Shown here in pieces: positions 24,975 to 33,269 of a DNA stretch of 64,000 nucleotides. The position numbers were made by a program, and so were the translations under genes. Origin of the DNA: an uncultured Clostridia bacterium (lineage in GTDB: Bacteria > Bacillota > Clostridia > Christensenellales > Aristaeellaceae); the NCBI GenBank assembly GCA_947565865.1, contig CANOHT010000014.1, positions 1-64,000 on the forward strand, in the 5' to 3' direction. The notes beneath the pieces are model-generated. The model did not search any database, was not told where the DNA came from, and was given only the letters and a program-made list of their open reading frames with translations. Positions within the stretch are counted from its first letter, which is position 1. Every line of letters starts with the position of its first letter.

Positions 24975-25904
24975 TTGGACATCTTGAAGCTTTTGAATGC
25001 CATGCCTGGCGCCATCGCCCAGGGATTGATCTGGGGCATCATGGCCATCGGCGTGTACATCACCTACCGCATCCTGGATGTGGCTGACCTGACCGTGGAC
25101 GGCTCCATCGCCACGGGCGGCGCCGTGGCCGCCATGCTGATTCTCAGCGGCTGCAACGTCTGGGTAGCGCTTGTGGCCGCCTTCCTGGTGGGCATGCTCA
25201 CCGGGCTTGTCACAGGTCTGTTTCATACCGCCATGGGGATTCCCGCCATCCTTTCGGGCATATTGACCCAGCTGGCGCTGTACTCCGTCAATCTGCGCAT
25301 CATGGACAGCAAGGCGAACACCGCCATCAGCGCCAACAAATATGATCTTCTTGTCTCGCTGCGCAATGCCCGCGCCCTGTCTCTGGATAACCCAATCCTG
25401 ATTCTGGGCCTGTTCACGGCGGTGGTTATTGTGCTGCTGTACCTGTTCTTCGGCACCGAGTACGGCTCGGCCCTGCGCGCAACGGGCGCGAACGCCAACA
25501 TGGCCCGTGCGCAGGGGATCAATACCCATATGGGCAAGGTTGTCGGCCTGATGCTCTCCAACGGCATTGTGGCCCTTTCCGGCGCGCTGCTGGCTCAGTA
25601 CCAGGGCTTTGCGGATGTGGGCATGGGACGAGGCGCCATCGTCATCGGCCTGGCGGCGGTGATTATCGGCGAGGTCGTCTTCGGCAAGCTGTTCCGCAGC
25701 TTTGGCGGCAAGCTGGTCGCTGTCTCCCTGGGTGCCATCATTTACTACATGGTGCTTCAGGTGGTACTCTGGCTGGGCCTGAACACCAACGACCTGAAGA
25801 TGCTCACCGCTCTGGTGGTAGCCCTGTTCCTGGCCGTTCCCTACTGGCAGGGCAAGTGGGCAACCCGCCGCGCCGGCAGCAAGGGAGGTGCGGAGCATGC
25901 TTAA
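24975..25904 (+). CDS. ABC transporter permease (TrpY-like)
   Basis: 309 residues with eight to nine hydrophobic segments, of the branched-chain-amino-acid/LivH-like permease fold. The N-terminal segment GLIWGIMAIGVYITYRILDVADLTVDGSIATGG is characteristic of the family paired with PF04392 binding proteins. The start is a TTG (24975) preceded by AAGGAGG at nine bases; no nearby ATG fits. The last eight bases overlap the ATPase gene. It forms the membrane channel of the importer. Confidence 0.92.
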   Translation: MDILKLLNAMPGAIAQGLIWGIMAIGVYITYRILDVADLTVDGSIATGGAVAAMLILSGCNVWVALVAAFLVGMLTGLVTGLFHTAMGIPAILSGILTQLALYSVNLRIMDSKANTAISANKYDLLVSLRNARALSLDNPILILGLFTAVVIVLLYLFFGTEYGSALRATGANANMARAQGINTHMGKVVGLMLSNGIVALSGALLAQYQGFADVGMGRGAIVIGLAAVIIGEVVFGKLFRSFGGKLVAVSLGAIIYYMVLQVVLWLGLNTNDLKMLTALVVALFLAVPYWQGKWATRRAGSKGGAEHA

Positions 25905-26694
25905 CATTCATCATATCGCCAAGACCTTCAATCCCGGCGCCATCACCGAGAAGGTCGCTCTGGTGGATGTGGAGCTTCACCTGGCTCCCGGCGATTTCGT
26001 GACTGTCATCGGCGGCAACGGCGCGGGCAAGTCCACCACCCTCAACGCGGTGGCCGGCACCTTCCTGGTGGATAAGGGATTCATCGAGATTGACGGCGTG
26101 GATGTCACCCGCCTGCCCGAGCATAAGCGGGCCAAGTACCTGGGCCGCGTGTTCCAGGACCCCATGACCGGCACGGCAGCCTCCATGTCCATTGAAGAAA
26201 ACCTGGCCCTGGCGCTCCGGCGCGGCCAACGGCGCAGTCCCCTGCGCTGGGGCGTCACCAAAGCGGAAAAGGACAGCTTCCGCGAAGCCCTCAGCACGCT
26301 TGAATTGGGTCTGGAAAATCGCATGACCAGCAAAGTCGGTCTGCTTTCCGGCGGCCAGCGTCAGGCGCTGACCCTGCTGATGGCTACCCTGCGAAAGCCG
26401 CGCCTGCTTCTGCTGGACGAGCACACCGCCGCCTTGGACCCCAAAACCGCCGCCAAGGTGCTGGGACTGACCCGCAAGCTGATCCGGGACAACCACCTGA
26501 CAGCCATGATGGTCACCCACAACATGAAGGACGCTCTGCAATACGGCAACCGCACCATCATGATGCACGAGGGCAGAATCATCCTGGACATCGGCGCTGA
26601 CGCCAAGGAGCGTCTGAAGGTGGACGATCTGCTGCAAATGTTCGAGCAGGCCAGCGGTTCCGGCCTGAACAATGACCGCATGCTTCTGGGGTAA
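25897..26694 (+). CDS. ABC transporter ATPase (TrpZ-like)
   Basis: 265 residues. Walker A GGNGAGKST at residues 39-47, signature LLSGGQRQALTLLMATL, Walker B LLLLDEHTAALDP and switch His in MMVTHNMKDAL are all intact. It powers the neighbouring permease. The ATG at 25897 is preceded by AAGGGAGGTG and overlaps the permease stop by eight bases. Transcription ends at the terminator just after the stop. Confidence 0.95.
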   Translation: MLNIHHIAKTFNPGAITEKVALVDVELHLAPGDFVTVIGGNGAGKSTTLNAVAGTFLVDKGFIEIDGVDVTRLPEHKRAKYLGRVFQDPMTGTAASMSIEENLALALRRGQRRSPLRWGVTKAEKDSFREALSTLELGLENRMTSKVGLLSGGQRQALTLLMATLRKPRLLLLDEHTAALDPKTAAKVLGLTRKLIRDNHLTAMMVTHNMKDALQYGNRTIMMHEGRIILDIGADAKERLKVDDLLQMFEQASGSGLNNDRMLLG

Positions 26695-26699
26695 AACGA

Positions 26700-26726
26700 A
26701 ACGGCAGTCAATCGCTGCCGTTTTTT
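26700..26726 (+). terminator. ABC importer operon terminator
   Basis: AACGGCAG-TCAATCG-CTGCCGTT followed by TTTT, starting a few bases after the ATPase stop. Confidence 0.9.
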
Positions 26727-26736
26727 CATGCTATCC

Positions 26737-26765
26737 TTGACAATTGCTCGCCAGCCATGTACGAT
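26737..26765 (+). promoter_or_regulatory. GH43 gene promoter
   Basis: TTGACA (26737-26742), 17 bases, TACGAT (26760-26765). It gives a leader of about 23 bases. Confidence 0.6.
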
Positions 26766-26794
26766 GAAGCCATCAAAGCAAAGGAGTGTGCCTC

Positions 26795-28195
26795 ATGCCC
26801 GCGTTCAATCCCTTTTTGCCCAGTTGGGAGTATATCCCGGACGGTGAGCCCCGGCTTTTTGGCGATCGCCTTTACCTCTACGGCAGCCATGATCGTTTCG
26901 GCGGTCAGCGCTACTGCGAGGGCGACTATATCGGCTGGTCCGCGCCGTTGGAAGACCTGTCCGCCTGGCGCTGCGAAGGCGTCATCTACCGCCGGGATCA
27001 GCACCCGGAAGCGGGCAAAGGCCAGCTGTTCGCCCCGGATGTGGTTCAGGGAACGGACGGCCGCTATTATCTTTACTATTCCATGAGTCAGGATCGCATC
27101 ACCTCGGTGGCTGTATGCGACGAGCCCGCAGGCGCTTACCGCTTCCTGGGCCACGTTCACCACGCTGACGGAACGCCCTACGGTCTCGCGCCAGGGGATA
27201 CCCGCTGCTTTGATCCCGGCGTGCTGGTGGACGTCGACGGCCGCGTTTACCTGTACACAGGCTTTGCCACCAAGGGCGTCAACCTGAGCCTGGGAGATGC
27301 CGGGTATGTGGTCGAGCTGGCGCCGGATATGCTGACCGTCATCTCCGATCAGGTGATGACCATCCCCGGCGTCCACCGCGCCGACGGCACCGCCTTCCAG
27401 GGCCACGCTTTCTTCGAGGCCAGCAGCATCCGCAGGATCGACGGCCGGTACAACCTGATTTATTCCTCCGTCCTCAGCCATGAGCTATGCTATGCCTGGA
27501 GCGACCACCCCATGGGGCCCTACGCCTACGGCGGTACCGTCATCAGCATTGCCGACATCGGCCTGAACGGCAGCACCGCGCCTCGCAACGCCACCGGCAA
27601 CACTCACGGCGGACTGGCGCAGGTCAATGGACAATGGTATATCTTCTATCACCGGCAGACCAACCGGCTTCCCTATGCCCGTCAGGCCTGCGCCGAACCC
27701 GTCTCCATCGCCTCCGACGGCCATATTGCCCAGGTGGAAACCACCAGCTGCGGCCTCAACGGCGGGCCTTTACCCGGCACCGGGGTGTATGAAGCTCGCA
27801 TCGCCTGCAATCTGGCCGCAGCCCACGGAACCTATGATTACGGCAAAGCCCAGGCGCAGTCAGGATACCCCTACTTCACCCAGAGCGGCGAGGATCGAGA
27901 AGGCAGCGGGGATCAGTATATTGCCAACCTGGAGGACGGCGGCTGGGCCTGCTGCAAGTACTTTGACTTCAGCCACGAGAGCCGCGTCACCCTGACCCTT
28001 CGCGGCGACGGCAATGGGGTCATGCTCCTGTCGCACACCCCCGACGGGCCGAGCTGCGCGGAAGTGCCCGTGTGCCCCAGCGCCGACTGGATGGAGGTTT
28101 CCGCCCCGCTGACCGTTCAAGCCGGAAAGCAGGCGCTGTACTTCACCTTTCACGGCACAGGCCATATGGATTTCAAGGCCTTCGCCATGGCATAA
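26795..28195 (+). CDS. Glycoside hydrolase family 43 (xylosidase/arabinofuranosidase-like)
   Basis: 466 residues without signal peptide, so it probably acts on imported oligosaccharides. The five-bladed propeller shows the three expected acids: Asp in NPFLPSWEYIPDGEPRLFGD (general base), Asp in CFDPGVLVDVDGRVYLY (pKa modulator) and Glu in GHAFFEASSIRRIDGRYNLIYSS (general acid). A C-terminal beta-sandwich of about 130 residues (CKYFDFSHESRVTLTLRG to LYFTFHGTGHMDFKAFAMA) resembles a family 6-type carbohydrate-binding or accessory module. The ATG at 26795 has AAGGAG at eight bases; a GTG nine bases earlier lies too close to it. The exact substrate is unknown. It is monocistronic. Confidence 0.92.
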   Translation: MPAFNPFLPSWEYIPDGEPRLFGDRLYLYGSHDRFGGQRYCEGDYIGWSAPLEDLSAWRCEGVIYRRDQHPEAGKGQLFAPDVVQGTDGRYYLYYSMSQDRITSVAVCDEPAGAYRFLGHVHHADGTPYGLAPGDTRCFDPGVLVDVDGRVYLYTGFATKGVNLSLGDAGYVVELAPDMLTVISDQVMTIPGVHRADGTAFQGHAFFEASSIRRIDGRYNLIYSSVLSHELCYAWSDHPMGPYAYGGTVISIADIGLNGSTAPRNATGNTHGGLAQVNGQWYIFYHRQTNRLPYARQACAEPVSIASDGHIAQVETTSCGLNGGPLPGTGVYEARIACNLAAAHGTYDYGKAQAQSGYPYFTQSGEDREGSGDQYIANLEDGGWACCKYFDFSHESRVTLTLRGDGNGVMLLSHTPDGPSCAEVPVCPSADWMEVSAPLTVQAGKQALYFTFHGTGHMDFKAFAMA

Positions 28196-28210
28196 CGTCC
28201 TCAACAAAAG

Positions 28211-28247
28211 CGCGCCGCTGGGAGGTTGCTTCCCTCACAGCGGCGCG
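28211..28247. terminator. Bidirectional terminator
   Basis: CGCGCCGCTG (28211-28220) pairs with CAGCGGCGCG (28238-28247). TTGTTTATTT follows on plus and CTTTTGTT on minus. It serves the convergent GH43 and CapA-like genes. Confidence 0.85.
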
Positions 28248-28251
28248 TTGT

Positions 28252-29622
28252 TTATTTGGTTCGCAGCACCAGCGGACAGGTCTCGCCCAGATACTTCTGC
28301 GTTGTGCCCATGGCGCGGGTCTTGGCCTCCGCCTGCTCCTCCCCCATGCCGAAGGGATTGGGCTGATCGCTGGCAATGGCCCGGTAATAATACTTGCCAT
28401 CCACGCGATAGCGCCAGATGTAGGTGGGCGTGTAAGCGGCCTCGTCGAATGTGACGCGGCCCGCGCCGTCCACTGAAATTTTCAGCTGCAGCAGCATCGC
28501 GGCAACTCCCGCGTTCTTGCGGCTTTCATTGATGAGCGCGCCCAGAGAATACGCGCAAAGCGTCTGACCGGCTGAGCCGTCCGCCCGATGGCCTTCCAGC
28601 CAGACGGTCGGCTGAACCACCCGGCTGCCTGTTCCCATGATGATGTCCGCCCCGGCGTCAGCGATTTTCTGCGCCAGCTCCGTTTGTGCCTTGGTGGGCG
28701 CGGATTTGCCCTCCGTCCCCCAGTTGAGCGAAACCACCACCACCTGGGCTCCCGCCTGGCGTACCCGGGCGATGTCGGCAGCGATGGCTTCCGGCTCCGC
28801 CAGGGGCAGGACAAAAGCGGCGTCGGCTTTCTTCAAGGCCTTCTGGCCCTTGCTGGACACCTTCTCGGTATAGTGCAGGAAAGCCACCCGCACCCGGCCC
28901 AGGGTCAGCATCCGCGCCTCTCCGGCGTCCGCCTGATCGGTATAGGCGCCCAGGGTCTTCATGCCCGCGCTCTTCGCGGCGGCGATGGTAGAGGCCAGGC
29001 CATCCAGCCCCTGATCCACAGCCTTGGGGAAACCCAGGGCAACCATGTCCACCCCCGCGGAGGCCAGCATGGTCATGACCTCCGTAGGCACGATCAGGCT
29101 GGACACCTTCTTCTCCGGCATCACCAGGTTCTCCAGGGAGAGCAGTGTCAGGTCAGACTGCATTTCCCCGCTGAGCAGGGACAGCACCTCGGCATAGTCA
29201 TACTTCCGGCTGTCGCTGTAATAGCCAGACTGGCGTACCGCCTCGTCCACGCAGACGCTTCCGCCCAATGTCAGGGTAAAGCTGCCGCCCTGAACCGGCT
29301 CCGACGTTGCCGTAGGGGCTGGCGCCGCGCTGGAAATCACGGGGGCCGTCGCAGCCGCGCCGGAAACCGGTGCCATGGTGGTCTGCGGCTGCGCCTGGGG
29401 CTGCCGGGTATTGATGGCTATGGGAATATCGCTCAGGGACAATTCCGGCAGGCCATCGGTCAGCGTCAGCGCTTCTAGCACCCGGCCCGTGTCGATGGCT
29501 ACCACCGTATCCCCCATCAGGCGCGGCAGCATTCTGCCAAGCCCAACCGCCACCACCAGCGTCAGGACGAGCATCACCACCGTGCCCAGGGATATACCCC
29601 GACGCTTTCTCTTCCGGCTCAT
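28252..29622 (-). CDS. CapA-family (PGA_cap) metallophosphatase-like surface protein
   Basis: 456 residues. A basic N-terminus (MSRKRKRRG) and one transmembrane helix (residues about 12-36) anchor it, followed by a Ser/Thr/Ala/Pro-rich linker to about residue 105. The domain from LTLGGSVCVDEAVRQSGYY to the C-terminus follows the CapA/PgsA fold (TLLSLENLV, VDMVALGFPKAVDQGLDGL, VVVVSLNWGTEG, AGADIIMGTGSRVVQP). Compared with typical CapA, the metal ligands are eroded: the first motif has GGSVCVD rather than GDxML, and the usual H-x-H is absent near the end. It may therefore be a non-catalytic relative. The start at 29622 has GGAAGGAGG; an earlier in-frame ATG overlaps that site. Confidence 0.8.
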   Translation of the reverse strand: MSRKRKRRGISLGTVVMLVLTLVVAVGLGRMLPRLMGDTVVAIDTGRVLEALTLTDGLPELSLSDIPIAINTRQPQAQPQTTMAPVSGAAATAPVISSAAPAPTATSEPVQGGSFTLTLGGSVCVDEAVRQSGYYSDSRKYDYAEVLSLLSGEMQSDLTLLSLENLVMPEKKVSSLIVPTEVMTMLASAGVDMVALGFPKAVDQGLDGLASTIAAAKSAGMKTLGAYTDQADAGEARMLTLGRVRVAFLHYTEKVSSKGQKALKKADAAFVLPLAEPEAIAADIARVRQAGAQVVVVSLNWGTEGKSAPTKAQTELAQKIADAGADIIMGTGSRVVQPTVWLEGHRADGSAGQTLCAYSLGALINESRKNAGVAAMLLQLKISVDGAGRVTFDEAAYTPTYIWRYRVDGKYYYRAIASDQPNPFGMGEEQAEAKTRAMGTTQKYLGETCPLVLRTK

Positions 29623-29659
29623 GACGCTCCTCCTTCCCTTTTTCATCAGGGCTTTTGCT

Positions 29660-29779
29660 TTAGAAAATCTGAGACAATATGGCTGCCAGCAGTACCGACC
29701 CCACCATGACTCCGGCCAGGGCCAGACATACGATGCGCGTCATCATCTGACGGCGCTCCGCCTTGCTCTTCTTGCTCAT
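29660..29779 (-). CDS. 39-residue single-pass membrane protein (DUF4044-like)
   Basis: A small gene read on the minus strand from ATG 29779 to TAA 29660. The product starts MSKKSKAERRQMMTRIV, continues with a hydrophobic helix (CLALAGVMVGSVLLAAIL) and ends SQIF. A strong AAGGAGG lies eight bases before the start, and the stop falls 38 bases before the CapA-like start. The basic N-terminus plus one helix is the layout of DUF4044-type small proteins found in many Clostridia. The function is unknown. It lies 17 bases after the CNNM-type gene and shares its transcript. Confidence 0.8.
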   Translation of the reverse strand: MSKKSKAERRQMMTRIVCLALAGVMVGSVLLAAILSQIF

Positions 29780-29796
29780 ACAGGCTTCCTCCTTGG

Positions 29797-31062
29797 TTAC
29801 GCTTCAGCCCCATCGGCTGATTCAGCCTCTTTTTTCCATACGCGCATCTGCGTAACGCGGCGGCGATCCATCTGCGTTACCAGACCCCGCAGCTCATCCG
29901 TGGCAAAGGCTGCGCCCACGAAAGGAATGCAGCCCAGCACCTCCGCCGCCCAGCCGCCGACGGTATCCGCCTCGTAGACATCCTCCACGTCCAATTCCTC
30001 CAGCAGCTCAGCCAGCTGAAGGCCGCCGTCCACCAGCATAGAGCCATCCTCCATGGTGATGACATCCGCGGATTCCACGTCGTCATGCTCGTCGTAAATT
30101 TCGCCCACCAGTTCTTCCAGCACGTCCTCCATGGTGACGATGCCTTCCGTGCCGCCGAACTCATCTACCACCACGACCATATGGGTCTGGCTGTTCTGGA
30201 ACAGCTTGAGCAGCTTGGAAATTTTCAAGGTGGAAGGCGCCCAAACCGGCGGCTTCATCATGGCGGTGATGTCCTGGCAGCCGTCATGGACGCTGGCGTA
30301 AAAATCCTTCTCGTGCAGGATCCCCACCACATGATCCATGTCCTCATGGCACACAGGCACCCGGGAATAGCCCGACTCCCGGAAGAGATTCGCCGCGTCC
30401 TCCAGGGTCGCGGTATCCTCCAGGGCGGTGACATCCACCCGGGGCGTGAGGATGCTCAGCACATCCTGGTCGTTGAACTCAATGGCGGAACGGATGAGCT
30501 CGCCCTCGTGGGCGTCCATGTCGCCCTCGCTCTGGGCCTCATCCACCATGGTCATGAGCTCTTCCTCTATGAAGCTCTCGCCCTCCTTGGGCTTGAAAAC
30601 CTTCCCCAACAGCTTGCGCCACTGGATGAAGACGTAGTTTACCGGCCCCAGCACCTTCACCAGGATCTTCAGAGGCACCGCGACGGCCATGGCCACGCTT
30701 TCCGGCGACTCCTTCGCCAGCGCCTTGGGCGACACCTCTCCGAAAATCAGGATAATCACCGTCATGACCACCGTTGACACCGTGGCCCCCATGTTGCCCA
30801 GCCACATGGTAAACAGCACCGTGGCAATGGACGTGCCGGCGATATTGACGATATTATTGCCCACCAGGATGGTTGTCAGCAGCTGATCGTAGTTTTCCGC
30901 CAGCTCAAGCGCGATCAGCGCGCGCCGCTGGCCGCCCTGACCCATGGTCTTCAGGCGTACTTTGTTCGCGGCGGAATAAGCCGTCTCGGAAGAGGAAAAG
31001 AAGGCTGACAGCGCGACACACAGGGCCAGCGCGGCCAGCATGATACCGGAGGTCGGACTCAT
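29797..31062 (-). CDS. CNNM/CorC-type transporter (hemolysin-family, DUF21-CBS-CorC)
   Basis: 421 residues. Domains in order: a DUF21 transmembrane domain with three to four helices (residues 1-180; ALCVALSAFFSSSETAYSAANKVRLK and LVGNNIVNIAGTSIATVLF), a pair of CBS motifs (VLSILTPRVDVTALEDTATLEDAANLFRESGYSRVPVC and the VVVDEFGGTEGIVTMEDVLEELVGEI segment), and a C-terminal CorC_HlyC domain. Relatives export Mg2+ or Co2+ and bind nucleotides at the CBS pair. The name hemolysin is historical. Start chosen at ATG 31062, with AAAGGA upstream; a TTG lies nine bases earlier. The leader upstream is unusually long and structured. Confidence 0.92.
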   Translation of the reverse strand: MSPTSGIMLAALALCVALSAFFSSSETAYSAANKVRLKTMGQGGQRRALIALELAENYDQLLTTILVGNNIVNIAGTSIATVLFTMWLGNMGATVSTVVMTVIILIFGEVSPKALAKESPESVAMAVAVPLKILVKVLGPVNYVFIQWRKLLGKVFKPKEGESFIEEELMTMVDEAQSEGDMDAHEGELIRSAIEFNDQDVLSILTPRVDVTALEDTATLEDAANLFRESGYSRVPVCHEDMDHVVGILHEKDFYASVHDGCQDITAMMKPPVWAPSTLKISKLLKLFQNSQTHMVVVVDEFGGTEGIVTMEDVLEELVGEIYDEHDDVESADVITMEDGSMLVDGGLQLAELLEELDVEDVYEADTVGGWAAEVLGCIPFVGAAFATDELRGLVTQMDRRRVTQMRVWKKEAESADGAEA

Positions 31063-31235
31063 GGAAATCAAACAATCCTTTCAGCAGCAGCCAAGGCGTA
31101 TAGCCTCAGCGGTGTCCGCCAGAAAGCAGCCCTGGCGCAGGCCTCCGCATCAGCAAGGCGCGACGCCGCAGGCCTATGTCCCCACACAAGGGAGGTTGAT
31201 CCACCAGTCGCCACTCCTTTCGCTGTACAGAATGG
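31063..31235 (-). promoter_or_regulatory. Long structured 5' leader of CNNM-type gene
   Basis: About 170 bases between the promoter and the CNNM gene hold no convincing ORF. On the minus strand there is a symmetrical AGGCCT...AGGCCT pair (about 31129-31164), a CGCCAGG.../TTTCTGGCG pairing, and a terminal CCTT...AAGG that could cover the AAAGGA ribosome-binding site. The size and placement suit a metal- or nucleotide-sensing riboswitch, but I cannot match it to a named class (Mg2+ M-box or Mn2+ yybP-ykoY were considered). Confidence 0.45.
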
Positions 31236-31240
31236 TTTAT

Positions 31241-31269
31241 ATTATAGCACAATCCCCTGGAAAATGCAA
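31241..31269 (-). promoter_or_regulatory. Promoter of CNNM-type gene cluster
   Basis: The minus strand has TTGCAT (31269-31264), 17 bases ending in TGC and TATAAT (31246-31241). It sits at the very 3' end of the glycosyltransferase gene. Confidence 0.75.
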
Positions 31270-31270
31270 A

Positions 31271-32233
31271 TCAGCCCTCTGTCTTGTTCAGCACCGTGTC
31301 GATGATGAAGCGCGGCCGCGCTTTGCTCTCGCTGTAAATCTTGCCGATGTACTCGCCGATGACGCCCAGACTCAGCAGCTGAATGCCGCCGATAAGCCAG
31401 ATGGAACCCATCAGGGACGTCCAGCCGGATACCGAGCTGCCCATCAGGTGGGCCGCCAGCGCCCAAAGCAGCATCAGCAGGCTGACGATGAACACCACCG
31501 CCCCCAGCACCAGGATCAGGCGCATGGGCTTCACGCTGAAGGACGTGATGCCGTCAAAGGCGAAGGCCAGCATTTTTTTCAGCGGATATTTGCTTTCGCC
31601 GGCAAAGCGCTCGGCCCGGACATACTCCACCGTCGTCCATGGATAGCCGACCTGCGGCACAATGCCGCGCAGAAACAGGTTAACCTCCTTGAACTGCGCA
31701 AGACCCTCCACCGCCCGCCTGCTCATCAGGCGGTAATCGGCGTGGTTGAAAACGATGTCGACCCCCAGCCCCTTCATCAGCTTATAAAAGCCCTCGGCAG
31801 TGAAGCGCTTGAAAAAGGTATCGCTCTTGCGGGAGGAGCGGACGCCGTACACCACGTCATAGCCGTTATGGTACTGCTCCAGCATGGCGTCCATGGCGTT
31901 GATGTCATCCTGGAGATCCGCGTCCATGGAAATGATGACATCCGCGAAGCTCATCGCCGTCATCAGCCCCGCCAGCAGGGCGTTTTGATGACCGCGGTTG
32001 CGCGAAAGATTGACGCCGGAAAACACCGCGTCCTCCCGGTGAAGCTCCTCAATGATGGGCCAGGTGCGGTCCTTGGAGCCGTCGTTGACAAACATCACCC
32101 GGCTGTTCGGGGCAATCAGCCCGCGTTCCACCAGGTCGCTCATCTTCGCCTTCAGGCGCTTGGCCGTTTCCGGCAGCACCTCCTGCTCCTTGTAGCACGG
32201 GATCACTACATAAAGTGTTTTTGCATCCTTCAT
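31271..32233 (-). CDS. Family 2 glycosyltransferase (polyprenyl-phosphate sugar transferase type)
   Basis: 320 residues. A GT-A domain (LYVVIPCYKEQEVLPETAKRL, FVNDGSKDRTWPI, VNLSRNRGHQNALLAGL, ISMDADLQDDINAMD with the metal-binding DxD) is followed by two C-terminal transmembrane helices (ILVLGAVVFIVSLLMLLWALA and LMGSIWLIGGIQLLSLGVIGEYIGKIY). This is the layout of GtrB/YkoT/DPM1-like enzymes that load a sugar onto undecaprenyl phosphate at the cytoplasmic face for wall or teichoic modification. Sugar identity is unknown. No flippase or acceptor transferase lies beside it. Its own promoter is at 32327-32355. Confidence 0.93.
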   Translation of the reverse strand: MKDAKTLYVVIPCYKEQEVLPETAKRLKAKMSDLVERGLIAPNSRVMFVNDGSKDRTWPIIEELHREDAVFSGVNLSRNRGHQNALLAGLMTAMSFADVIISMDADLQDDINAMDAMLEQYHNGYDVVYGVRSSRKSDTFFKRFTAEGFYKLMKGLGVDIVFNHADYRLMSRRAVEGLAQFKEVNLFLRGIVPQVGYPWTTVEYVRAERFAGESKYPLKKMLAFAFDGITSFSVKPMRLILVLGAVVFIVSLLMLLWALAAHLMGSSVSGWTSLMGSIWLIGGIQLLSLGVIGEYIGKIYSESKARPRFIIDTVLNKTEG

Positions 32234-32326
32234 TGACTGTCTTCCTCCTCGTATTCGCCTTCAACCAATCCAAAAAACGCTTCAGATCGACTTTTTCATT
32301 CAATCTGGCCCATCCTTCCACAAAAA

Positions 32327-32355
32327 ATGATAGCGTAAAGTCCAGAACCTGTCAA
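32327..32355 (-). promoter_or_regulatory. Glycosyltransferase promoter
   Basis: The minus strand has consensus TTGACA (32355-32350), 17 bases and TATCAT (32332-32327), leaving a leader of about 85 bases. Confidence 0.7.
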
Positions 32356-32390
32356 GGCCAAAACATCATAACGTCTTTCTTTCAGCCACC

Positions 32391-32419
32391 TTGCGTTATG
32401 GCGTCCCCTGTGCTATACT
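32391..32419 (+). promoter_or_regulatory. GDSL hydrolase promoter
   Basis: TTGCGT (32391-32396), 17 bases ending in TGC, TATACT (32414-32419), divergent from the glycosyltransferase promoter. Confidence 0.65.
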
Positions 32420-32481
32420 TTCGCTCATAGCCGGAATTGCATATTACACCTACTGCAATACGCACGAAAGGATAGAACATC

Positions 32482-33123
32482 ATGAGTCAGCTGATTCTTT
32501 TTCAGGGCGATTCCATTACAGATGTCAGCCGGAGCCGGGAGAACGACGTCTTTTCCGGGCATGGCTACGCCACGTTCATCAAGGGCCGTCTGGGCTATGA
32601 GGCTCCGGGGCAATACGAGTGCCTGAACCGCGGCATCAGCGGCAACCGCATCGTCGATCTGTATGCCCGCATCAAGGCGGACCTCATTAACCTTCGTCCC
32701 GACATCCTCAGCATCCTCATTGGCGTCAACGACGTGTGGCACGAGATCACCCGGCAAAACGGTGTGGAGGCGGAACGGTTCGAGCGCGTGTACGATATGC
32801 TGCTGGATGACATCCAAGCTGCGCTGCCGAACATCCGGGTGATGATCCTGGAGCCCTTCGTTCTCCCCGGCCATGCCACCTGCAATACCGAGGAAATTCC
32901 CGATCGGCTGGAAACCTTCCAGCAGGAGGTTCCCCTCCGCGCAGCCGCCGCCAAGCGTGTAGCGGAGAAGCACGGCGCCGTGTTCATTCCCCTGCAGCGG
33001 CGGTTTGATGAAGCCAGCCGTGTCACCGGCCCCGCTCACTGGCTTCACGACGGCGTCCATCCCACCGCCGCCGGCCATGAGCTCATTACCCGCGCCTGGC
33101 TGGAGGCCTTCAAACAGCTTTGA
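32482..33123 (+). CDS. SGNH/GDSL hydrolase
   Basis: 213 residues, no signal peptide, so cytoplasmic. All four SGNH blocks are present: block I LFQGDSITD with nucleophile Ser11, block II NRGISGNR (Gly), block III LIGVNDVWHEI (Asn) and block V HDGVHPTAAGHELI (Asp and His). Such enzymes are esterases. Close relatives of this length are carbohydrate deacetylases or lysophospholipase-like, and the substrate here is open. AAAGGATAGAACATC precedes the ATG. It is monocistronic and ends at a strong terminator shared with the convergent LbH gene. Confidence 0.93.
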   Translation: MSQLILFQGDSITDVSRSRENDVFSGHGYATFIKGRLGYEAPGQYECLNRGISGNRIVDLYARIKADLINLRPDILSILIGVNDVWHEITRQNGVEAERFERVYDMLLDDIQAALPNIRVMILEPFVLPGHATCNTEEIPDRLETFQQEVPLRAAAAKRVAEKHGAVFIPLQRRFDEASRVTGPAHWLHDGVHPTAAGHELITRAWLEAFKQL

Positions 33124-33182
33124 ACAACGTCAAGCCCTCCGGGATCGAGGCGTCCCTGAAGGTCGGCGCCTCCCAACAAAAG

Positions 33183-33221
33183 AAGCCCGTCGCCAAGCAA
33201 CAGCCGCTGCGACGGGCTTTT
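33183..33221. terminator. Bidirectional terminator
   Basis: AAGCCCGTCGC (33183-33193) pairs with GCGACGGGCTT (33209-33219), followed by TTT on plus and CTTTTGTT on minus. Confidence 0.85.
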
Positions 33222-33269
33222 GATATTTTGCGCATGGACGGCGCTTTCGCTTCGAGCAGCGCCCAAAGC

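Noticed and set aside
29797..31062. Hemolysin as a toxin annotation
   Set aside because: The domain order DUF21-CBS-CorC identifies a cation transporter family. The haemolysin name is historical and no toxin features are present.
31063..31235. Assignment of the CNNM-gene leader to the Mn2+ (yybP-ykoY) or Mg2+ (M-box) riboswitch
   Set aside because: Some short pieces resemble conserved loops, but the required arrangement of blocks could not be matched by eye.
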